From contig CAZTHP010000112.1 of NCBI GenBank assembly GCA_964613155.1, positions 1 through 6,630 on the forward strand: a stretch of 6,630 nt of DNA, written 5' to 3'. Below, piece after piece: positions 1 through 4,364 of the stretch; position 1 is the stretch's first letter; every line of letters starts with the position of its first letter. The notes below the pieces were generated by a model that saw only the letters and a program-made list of their open reading frames with translations, ran no database searches and was not told the DNA's origin. This DNA comes from TWA4 sp964613155. Lineage in GTDB: Bacteria; Bacillota; Clostridia; Lachnospirales; Lachnospiraceae. The translations under genes and the position numbers were made by a program.

Positions 1-52
1 CGAGGTTTATGAAGCAGGAAGCCCATTGGCTTTAGACAATGGGTAGTTCACA
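1..52 (+). mobile_element. Right end / omega-RNA 3' end of an IS200/IS605-type (tnpB) element, partial
   Basis: The first bases read like the 3' terminus of an IS200/IS605-family element: a GGTTTATGAAGCAGGAAG lead-in, then a hairpin (CCCATTG at 22-28, CAATGGG at 37-43, 8-nt loop), then GTAGTTCAC. In this family the segment downstream of tnpB is both the transposon right end and the 3' part of the TnpB guide RNA (omega-RNA), with the flanking DNA as guide. Orientation implies that tnpB lies to the left, outside the window. The exact end is uncertain but falls near 49-52. The hairpin also lies just beyond the 3' end of the minus-strand MerR gene, but it has no T-run on that side, so I do not call it a terminator. 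Identification rests on recalled family resemblance, not on a search. Confidence 0.6.
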
Positions 53-75
53 ATAAGATGAAGGAATGCAAAAAA

Positions 76-474
76 TCACTCGGTCGGCGGAATCAGATTG
101 CTGCGATAAGGTTGTTTTCCAGACAGAATATCATCGTAGAGTCCTTGTTTCCAGTCGATGTAGTCGATGCTGCTTTGAAGCTTCTGCATTTCGGATTCCA
201 GATGCTTTCTTTTTTCTTCTAGGATTGCCTTTCGTTCGGGAATACTGTTTGGTCCTTCCAGACAAAGACGAATGAAATTCCGCATTTCTTGTATGCTCAT
301 ACTGCAGCTGCGCAGGCAGTTTAAACTATTGATCCATGCGATATCACGATCGTCAAAAATACGGTGGTTATTCGAATCGCGTTTGACGTTGGGAACGAGC
401 CCCTGATTGCAGTAAAATTTAAGGGTTTCATAGGTGAGCCCTGTTTTTTCACAGGCCATTTTCATCGTATACAT
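76..474 (-). CDS. MerR-family transcriptional regulator
   Basis: A 132-residue DNA-binding regulator. Residues 1-25 form the MerR helix-turn-helix (ACEKTGLTYETLKFY), and residues 25-45 carry the wing (GLVPNVKRDSNNHRIFDDRDI). A helical dimerisation segment rich in E/K/R/L spans about 78-112. I chose the ATG at 472-474 because AAAGGAG lies 7 nt upstream and the MerR domain starts right there; an upstream in-frame ATG at 579 would add 35 unrelated residues without a ribosome site. The gene is divergent from the flavin reductase/aldo-keto reductase operon, whose promoter has a MerR-type 19-bp spacer with a dyad, so it very likely controls that operon by DNA distortion. Five cysteines (8, 22, 53, 57, 71) could respond to redox or electrophile stress, but no defined metal site is visible. 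The inducer is unknown. Confidence 0.88.
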   Translation of the reverse strand: MYTMKMACEKTGLTYETLKFYCNQGLVPNVKRDSNNHRIFDDRDIAWINSLNCLRSCSMSIQEMRNFIRLCLEGPNSIPERKAILEEKRKHLESEMQKLQSSIDYIDWKQGLYDDILSGKQPYRSNLIPPTE

Positions 475-564
475 ACCGTGTCTCCTTTGAAATAAAGTGT
501 ATCCGTGGATTTTTGCAGAAGGGATGGAGTGGGGAAGCAAGTTTTCATTTTTTGAAATTCCCGC

Positions 565-595
565 TTGACCGGTAGCCACTACCGGGTGCTATCCT
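565..595 (+). promoter_or_regulatory. MerR-type promoter and operator for the flavin reductase operon
   Basis: A -35 box TTGACC (565-570) and a -10 box TATCCT (590-595) are separated by 19 bp, the over-long spacer typical of MerR-controlled promoters. Inside and overlapping the -35 is a perfect inverted repeat CCGGTAG (569-575), CCA, CTACCGG (579-585). MerR proteins bind such dyads and twist the DNA to bring the two boxes into register. It points toward the gene at 714 and leaves a 5' leader of about 110 nt. That the neighbouring MerR gene is the binder is inferred from adjacency. Confidence 0.75.
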
Positions 596-713
596 ATAAA
601 AAAGATGTTGGGGTTTATCCACCACCTGTGAGTAAGTCACGAGGTTTAAATCATTTGCCCCTGATATCCTAGAATAGCAAAAAGAAAAAAACTTTGCAAG
701 ATGGAGGTAACAT

Positions 714-1274
714 ATGAGAAAAAATTTTGGTGCAAAACCTTGGCTGTATCCGCAGCCTGTTTTTATGATCGCGAGTTATGATGAAGATGGAACCCCGGAC
801 GTGATGAACGCAGCCTGGGGCGGTTTGAGCGAATCCAATGAAATTTCCATGTGCTTAAGCGCAGGTCACAAAACCGTGAAAAATATTTTAAAACGTGGTG
901 CATTTACGGTCAGCATGGCAACGGCTTCTTACGTGGAAGCTTGTGATTATGTCGGTCTGGTATCGGGAAATCAAGTGCCGGATAAATTGGCAAAAGCAGG
1001 TTTTCATACGACAAAAGCGGAATTTGTCGATGCACCGCTGATCGATGAACTGCCGATGGCAATCGAATGTAAATTTATTTCCTATGATGAAGCGACTTGT
1101 CGAATGGTTGGCGAAATTATCAATGTAAGTGCAGAAGAAAGTATTTTAGATGAAAAGGGTATGATCGATGTTCAGAAACTGGATCCGATCACCTTTGAAC
1201 CTGTACAGCATATTTATATGAAATTGGGCGAAAAAGTCGGAAATGCATTTAAGGATGGAGCAAAGCTGAAATAA
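714..1274 (+). CDS. Flavin reductase-like FMN-binding protein (flavoredoxin type)
   Basis: A 186-residue cytoplasmic flavoprotein of the flavin reductase-like domain family. The N-terminal PQPVFMIASYDEDGTPDVM strand pair, the NAAWGG motif (32-37), HKTVKNI (52-58), FTVSMA (64-69) and the CDYVGLVSG segment match the split-barrel FMN-binding fold. Members reduce or carry FMN using NAD(P)H or ferredoxin-type donors; the physiological substrate cannot be read here. The start is supported by GGAGGT 5 nt upstream of the ATG. It is the first gene of an operon with the iron-sulfur aldo/keto reductase 14 nt downstream, under a MerR-type promoter, which suggests a reductive detoxification or redox-stress role. 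The length is normal for the family and the frame is intact. Confidence 0.88.
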   Translation: MRKNFGAKPWLYPQPVFMIASYDEDGTPDVMNAAWGGLSESNEISMCLSAGHKTVKNILKRGAFTVSMATASYVEACDYVGLVSGNQVPDKLAKAGFHTTKAEFVDAPLIDELPMAIECKFISYDEATCRMVGEIINVSAEESILDEKGMIDVQKLDPITFEPVQHIYMKLGEKVGNAFKDGAKLK

Positions 1275-1288
1275 TCGGGAGGAGTACG

Positions 1289-2467
1289 ATGATTTATCAG
1301 GATTTTCAAAATGAAAAATTGTCTCTGCTAGGTTTTGGTACGATGCGCCTGCCAGTGAAGGAAGATGGAACCATCGACGAAGCGCAGGTTCGGGAAATGA
1401 CTGCTTATGCAATATCACATGGTGTGAATTATTTTGATACGGCATATCCCTATCATGGCAGTGAATCGGAACGTGTGATCGGCAGAGTGCTGCGCGAATA
1501 TCCGCGGGAAAGTTATTATCTTGCCACCAAATATCCGGGGCATCAGATCAGTACGACGTATGACCCGGCTGCAATTTTTGAAGAACAGTTAGAAAAATGC
1601 GGGGTAGAGTATTTTGACTTTTACCTGCTGCACAACGTATATGAGAATTCGATGGATACGTATTTAGATCCGAGATGGGGAATTCTGGATTATTTCAAGG
1701 AACAAAAGCGTCTGGGTCGTATCAAGCATTTGGGATTTTCCACGCATGCGCAGCTGGATACTTTGAAACAGTTTCTGGAAATCTGCGGAGAAGATATGGA
1801 ATTTTGCCAGATTCAGTTAAATTATCTGGACTGGACGCTGCAGGATGCAAAAGCAAAATATGAATTGCTGACCGCGCATAAGATTCCGGTCTGGGTAATG
1901 GAGCCGGTGCGCGGCGGAAGATTGGCGGCATTGGCAAAATCGGAAGAAGAATCACTGAAACAGTATCGTGCCGAAGAATCTCCTGCGGCCTGGGCATTTC
2001 GATTTTTGCAGGGATTACCAAATGTGTGTATGATTCTCAGTGGAATGTCCAATTTAGCGCAGATGCAGGAAAATATCGAGACATTTTCGGTGGAAAATGC
2101 CTTATCCGAAAAAGAAACTGAGGTCTTGCTGACATTGGCAGAAGGTATGAAAAATTCTGTGCCCTGTACAGCTTGTCGCTATTGCTGCGATGGATGTCCG
2201 CAGGAATTAAATATTCCAGACTTGCTTCGTGCTTATAATGAAATTCGATTTTCTCCTTCTGTGAACGTAGGAATGCGAATCGAAGCGCTTCCCGAAGACA
2301 AACGGCCAACAGCCTGTCTGGAATGTGGGGCATGCACCAAAATCTGCCCGCAGAACATTGATATTCCAAAAGAAATGAAAGCTTTTTCGGAGGCATTGAA
2401 AAAACTGCCGAGCTGGGCAGAAATCTGCCGTCAAAGAGATGAGGCTGCAAAGAAAAGCAGAGTGTAG
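1289..2467 (+). CDS. Aldo/keto reductase with C-terminal 2x[4Fe-4S] ferredoxin domain
   Basis: A 392-residue fusion. Residues 1-280 are an aldo/keto reductase TIM barrel with the complete catalytic tetrad: D50, Y55, K81 and H115 (in GVNYFDTAYPYHG, LATKYPG and DFYLLHN). The C-terminal part holds two CxxCxxCxxxCP motifs, C293/C296/C299/C303 and C343/C346/C349/C353, which should bind two 4Fe-4S clusters. This architecture is the anaerobe-type 'predicted oxidoreductase of the aldo/keto reductase family', in which electrons can come from ferredoxin or flavoprotein as well as NADPH. The substrate is unknown. GGGAGGAG lies 4 nt before the ATG. The gap to the upstream flavin reductase is only 14 nt, so the two are cotranscribed, and the flavoprotein is a plausible electron partner (inference). 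A terminator follows at 2594. Confidence 0.92.
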   Translation: MIYQDFQNEKLSLLGFGTMRLPVKEDGTIDEAQVREMTAYAISHGVNYFDTAYPYHGSESERVIGRVLREYPRESYYLATKYPGHQISTTYDPAAIFEEQLEKCGVEYFDFYLLHNVYENSMDTYLDPRWGILDYFKEQKRLGRIKHLGFSTHAQLDTLKQFLEICGEDMEFCQIQLNYLDWTLQDAKAKYELLTAHKIPVWVMEPVRGGRLAALAKSEEESLKQYRAEESPAAWAFRFLQGLPNVCMILSGMSNLAQMQENIETFSVENALSEKETEVLLTLAEGMKNSVPCTACRYCCDGCPQELNIPDLLRAYNEIRFSPSVNVGMRIEALPEDKRPTACLECGACTKICPQNIDIPKEMKAFSEALKKLPSWAEICRQRDEAAKKSRV

Positions 2468-2593
2468 GGAAAGAGTCAAGCAAGCTGCGAGAAGAAGTTC
2501 GAACTGTATAGGTGGTTGGTTAAAGAAATCCCTACAACTAAAAATGAAAAAAGATAAGAGAAAACTAAAAGGAAAATAAAAGAACGATAAAAG

Positions 2594-2620
2594 AAAGACG
2601 GAGCGCGGCTCCGTCTTTTT
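2594..2620 (+). terminator. Rho-independent terminator of the MerR-controlled operon
   Basis: A perfect 11-bp stem, AAAGACGGAGC (2594-2604) with GCTCCGTCTTT (2608-2618), closes on a GCG loop and runs into TTTTT. It lies 127 nt after the aldo/keto reductase stop, following an A/G-rich tract (about 2520-2596). The A-side of the stem reads as TTTCTTTT on the other strand, so it can also act as a back-up terminator for the convergent flavodoxin gene. Confidence 0.9.
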
Positions 2621-2670
2621 GTGCAATTAGAACAGATGTAACCTGTACTTGCACAAGTGTAGGTTGTAAA

Positions 2671-2685
2671 TTGCTAAAAAAGCAA
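2671..2685 (-). terminator. Weak hairpin after the flavodoxin gene
   Basis: TTGCT (2671-2675) pairs with AGCAA (2681-2685) around an A5 loop, 13 nt beyond the flavodoxin stop on the minus strand. The stem is only 5 bp and the following T-run is short, so this is at best a weak terminator. The stronger one is at 2594-2620. Confidence 0.3.
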
Positions 2686-2697
2686 AGGGGAAACGTT

Positions 2698-3138
2698 TTA
2701 AAGAAGGGATTCGTAAAATGTTACAGCATCGCGCAGTTCATCTGCATCGGGATGATTTTTCGCAATACCACCGATTAATTTGAAGGGACCAAAGGTATTG
2801 AAGCCGAAACAGCCATATTCGCCCAGAATCTGTGCATCCTTTTTCGATACACTGTCTGCAATTGCTTTGGTATAGCCGGTTTTCTTTGCACCATACGTAT
2901 ACAGGAAGAATACCTTGCTGTTTTTAGGCAGATTTTTTTCTGCAAATTGCAGGACTGTTTTGTGAAATTTGGAATAATAGATACCAGAAGCAAAGCCGAT
3001 CAAGTCATAGCCGCTTAAATCAGCATTGGGATTTTTGGCAACATCTATCATGGTAATCTCCTGTTTTTTGGCAATTTCGGTAATAAGTTTTTGTGTGTTA
3101 TTATGATGTTTCGAGTAATAGACAATAGCCGTTTTCAT
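2698..3138 (-). CDS. Flavodoxin family protein
   Basis: A 146-residue single-domain flavodoxin, cytoplasmic. The N-terminal beta strand and phosphate loop (IVYYSKHHNNTQKLI, 5-19) match the FMN-phosphate binding loop of this small clostridial subgroup, although Asn13 takes a place where Gly is more usual. DLIGFASGIYYSKFH (45-59) and FFLYTYGAKKTGY (77-89) are the second and third FMN-contact regions. The end (NHPDADELRDAVTF) is also typical. It should carry low-potential electrons with FMN in place of ferredoxin; the partner is unknown. AAGGAG lies 8 nt upstream of the ATG. It is divergent from an HxlR regulator that probably controls it through the shared 119-bp region, as in many HxlR-oxidoreductase pairs. 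Confidence 0.9.
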   Translation of the reverse strand: MKTAIVYYSKHHNNTQKLITEIAKKQEITMIDVAKNPNADLSGYDLIGFASGIYYSKFHKTVLQFAEKNLPKNSKVFFLYTYGAKKTGYTKAIADSVSKKDAQILGEYGCFGFNTFGPFKLIGGIAKNHPDADELRDAVTFYESLL

Positions 3139-3171
3139 AATAGATTCTCCTTGTGTTTTTTCGGTATCAAA

Positions 3172-3200
3172 ATTATACTATGTATAAAAAATAGTTACAA
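3172..3200 (-). promoter_or_regulatory. Promoter of the flavodoxin gene
   Basis: On the minus strand TTGTAA (3200 to 3195) and a consensus TATAAT (3177 to 3172) are 17 bp apart, about 34 bp upstream of the start codon. The spacer contains an ACTAT/ATAGT inverted repeat (plus-strand 3177-3181 and 3191-3195), well placed for a repressor to block polymerase. Confidence 0.7.
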
Positions 3201-3239
3201 GTACGCAGAAATAAGATACTTAGTACGTTTGAGTATACT
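3176..3239. promoter_or_regulatory. Candidate HxlR operator cluster (TACT/AGTA half-sites)
   Basis: The shared intergenic region has TACT at 3176, 3217 and 3236 and AGTA at 3200, 3222 and 3232. They include the dyad TACT-T-AGTA (3217-3225), the 8-bp palindrome AGTATACT (3232-3239), and AGTACG direct repeats 22 bp apart (3200, 3222), about two helical turns. HxlR-family regulators such as YodB bind TACT...AGTA boxes, so this is a plausible autoregulatory operator. The palindrome overlaps a possible -10 (TATACT, 3234-3239) for the HxlR gene, which lacks a clear -35. Confidence 0.5.
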
Positions 3240-3260
3240 GAACAGAAAGGGATTCCATTG

Positions 3261-3626
3261 ATGAAAAAAATAACAAAAGAAATGACACCAGAAGAATATT
3301 TACAGAAAGTATTGACCAGCGAAGTAAGTGAAACTTGTCCGATGCGGCGCACCCTGGAGATTCTCAGTGGGAAATGGCGTACCCATATTATTTATGAGTT
3401 GTGTAAGAAAGACTCCTGTCGTTTTAGTGAATTGAAAAAAGCAGTTCCGCGTATTACGAATACGATGCTGACCTCTACGTTACGTGATCTGGAGCAATTA
3501 GGCATCATTCATCGGGAGCAGTGGAATGAAATTCCACCTCATGTTGAATATTCTTTAACAGAAAAAGGAAAAGCCCTGCTTCCGGTATTTACCGAATTGG
3601 CAAAGTGGGGAGAAAAATATATGTAA
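3261..3626 (+). CDS. HxlR-family winged-helix transcriptional regulator
   Basis: A 121-residue regulator. The signature Cys-Pro-Met-Arg-Arg-Thr-Leu-Glu-Ile-Leu-Ser-Gly-Lys-Trp (26-39) opens the HxlR domain. The recognition helix region is VPRITNTMLTSTLRDLEQLG (62-81) and the wing is HREQWNEIPPHVEYSLTEKG (84-103). Cys26 sits at the position of the conserved cysteine that senses diamide/quinones in YodB-type members, so thiol or electrophile sensing is plausible. I prefer ATG 3261 (AAAGGGA about 8 nt upstream) over the adjacent in-frame TTG at 3258. It is divergent from the flavodoxin, the likely target, and lies 4 nt before the sigma-K fragment ORF. Confidence 0.9.
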   Translation: MKKITKEMTPEEYLQKVLTSEVSETCPMRRTLEILSGKWRTHIIYELCKKDSCRFSELKKAVPRITNTMLTSTLRDLEQLGIIHREQWNEIPPHVEYSLTEKGKALLPVFTELAKWGEKYM

Positions 3627-3718
3627 GCAAATGAAAAACTGCATGAAGGATAACTGCCTGAGAAAATTGATCCCCTCAATGCCGCAAAAACGCATTGGTG
3701 AGAGGATAGCAAATGAAA
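3626..3718 (+). repeat. 11-bp direct repeat containing AATGA flanking the sigma-K junction segment
   Basis: AGCAAATGAAA occurs at 3626-3636 and again at 3708-3718, 82 bp apart. The second copy covers the codons where sigma-K homology begins, and the first covers the end of the HxlR gene. Both contain AATGA, the short core I recall for the B. subtilis skin recombination site. Between them is an imperfect inverted repeat (CTCAATGC at 3675-3682 with GCAT at 3692-3695 and TGAG at 3699-3702). The match may be chance in AT-rich DNA; a role as recombination site is inference. Confidence 0.4.
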
Positions 3719-4080
3719 TCCTTATGCAGCTGCGCAGTGATAAAAAACGAAGCCGGGAGGTTTCTCTTTTTGAGCCGATTGGAACAGATCGAGAGGGGAA
3801 TGAAATTAATCTTTGTGATATCTTGGAAGCAAACGGTTATGATGTTTTAGACGGGTTGATCACAAAGCAGAATCTAACGAAATTAAAACCGGCGTTTTCC
3901 TCCTGTTTAAGAGAACGAGAGCGAAAAGTTTTATGCATGCGCTATGGGCTTTGCGGTTGTAAAGAATGTACACAACGTGAAATCGCAGAAAAAATGAATG
4001 TGAGCCGCAGTTATATCAGTCGTATCGAGAAAGCAGCACTTTTAAAATTGCGGGATGAACTAGAGCCACGGCATAGTTAA
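3631..4080 (+). CDS. spoIIIC: C-terminal half of sporulation sigma-K (SpoIIIC-like split sigK or remnant)
   Basis: A 149-residue ORF. Residues 28-149 match the second half of sigma-K: NEILMQLRS (end of region 2), the diagnostic VSLFEPIGTDREGNEI (44-59), and region 4 with the helix-turn-helix TQREIAEKMNVSRSYISRIEKAAL. Sigma-E would read PLNIDWDGNEL, so sigma-K fits better. Region 1 and most of region 2, including the -10 recognition part, are absent. Residues 1-27 show no resemblance to sigma factors. The break falls on an AATGA at 3712-3716, which I recall as the point where skin interrupts B. subtilis sigK. No in-frame start (3631, 3643, 3679) has a Shine-Dalgarno sequence, so separate translation is doubtful; the part may be expressed only after fusion to an N-terminal half located elsewhere. 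The alternative is a decayed fragment, but 122 codons stay open. Confidence 0.75.
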   Translation: MKNCMKDNCLRKLIPSMPQKRIGERIANEILMQLRSDKKRSREVSLFEPIGTDREGNEINLCDILEANGYDVLDGLITKQNLTKLKPAFSSCLRERERKVLCMRYGLCGCKECTQREIAEKMNVSRSYISRIEKAALLKLRDELEPRHS

Positions 4081-4110
4081 AACTATAGAAAAAAAGAAAA
4101 ATTATTTACA

Positions 4111-4144
4111 AAAAAATGCCGGACTTTAGCTCTGAAAAGCGGCA
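4111..4144 (-). terminator. Minus-strand terminator-like hairpin downstream of the sigma-K fragment
   Basis: TGCCG (4117-4121) pairs with CGGCA (4140-4144), and CTTT (4124-4127) pairs with AAAG (4136-4139), giving a 9-bp bulged stem. On the plus strand no T-run follows, but on the minus strand it is followed by T7 (A-run at 4111-4116). It therefore looks like a terminator aimed leftward, yet no minus-strand gene lies to its right in this window. It may block antisense transcription into the sigma-K fragment. Confidence 0.4.
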
Positions 4145-4153
4145 ATAAAGCAA

Positions 4154-4182
4154 TTGACAAACATTTGTGACTGGATGATAAT
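4154..4182 (+). promoter_or_regulatory. Sigma-A-type promoter upstream of the pyrophosphatase
   Basis: A perfect -35 TTGACA (4154-4159), a 17-bp spacer, and GATAAT (4177-4182, five of six matches). Transcription would start near 4189 and leave a leader of about 170 nt before the pyrophosphatase start codon. A secondary extended -10 element (TGATAAAAT, 4264-4272) downstream lacks a good -35. Confidence 0.8.
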
Positions 4183-4191
4183 AAGATTATC

Positions 4192-4264
4192 TTGAGGCAG
4201 GTAGAACCCCCTTGTTTCTGCTTGTCTCAAAGGATTTCAGCGTTAATGGACAAGCCGGGTTTTT
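4192..4264 (+). promoter_or_regulatory. Candidate attenuator leader with mutually exclusive hairpins
   Basis: Just after the predicted transcription start, 4192-4206 pairs with 4216-4230 in a continuous 15-bp stem (three G-U pairs) with a CCCCCTTGT loop. Its 3' arm contains GCTTGTC (4220-4226), which can instead pair perfectly with GACAAGC (4249-4255), and ACCC (4206-4209) can pair with GGGT (4257-4260) next to a T-run (4260-4264). The two folds exclude each other, as in a terminator/antiterminator switch. I do not recognise a known riboswitch class; the signal, if any, is unknown. Confidence 0.45.
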
Positions 4265-4322
4265 GATAAAATACAGGGTAGAAACGTATTTTACGAAACG
4301 ATTTCGCTTGTCGATCATAAAG

Positions 4323-4364
4323 AAAGGAAAAATCACTTTTTGAAAAGTGATAGAGAAAAGAATG
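4323..4364 (+). promoter_or_regulatory. Ribosome binding site with a perfect hairpin between Shine-Dalgarno and start codon
   Basis: The only good Shine-Dalgarno sequence (AAAGGA, 4323-4328) lies 33 nt before the pyrophosphatase ATG at 4362. Between them ATCACTTTT (4332-4340) and AAAAGTGAT (4343-4351) form a perfect inverted repeat. Folding that hairpin shortens the effective spacing to about 13 nt. This placement decides the start at 4362; a GTG at 4347 lies inside the right arm of the hairpin. Confidence 0.5.

Noticed and set aside
66..275. 69-codon plus-strand ORF
   Set aside because: Lies antisense over the MerR coding region, has no Shine-Dalgarno sequence, and has a Cys-rich shadow-like composition.
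475..579. N-terminal extension of the MerR gene (alternative ATG at 579)
   Set aside because: No ribosome binding site, no MerR homology, and the true start at 474 has AAAGGAG at good spacing. The extension would also run through the region of the divergent promoter.
2207..2626. Minus-strand ORF with a Phe/Leu-rich, membrane-like N-terminus
   Set aside because: Its hydrophobic start is the reverse complement of the A/G-rich tract after the aldo/keto reductase, and the rest is antisense to that gene; it also spans the terminator at 2594-2620.
3258..3260. TTG start for the HxlR gene
   Set aside because: The ATG directly after it is at better spacing from AAAGGGA and gives the same protein less one residue.
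4347..4361. GTG start for the pyrophosphatase
   Set aside because: It lies inside a perfect hairpin, 18 nt from the nearest Shine-Dalgarno sequence, and adds residues not expected before the GHxxPDxDS motif. Not fully excluded.
4189..4361. Fluoride (crcB) or manganese (yybP-ykoY) riboswitch upstream of the pyrophosphatase
   Set aside because: Both would make biological sense, but I could not find the conserved core of either class in the leader.
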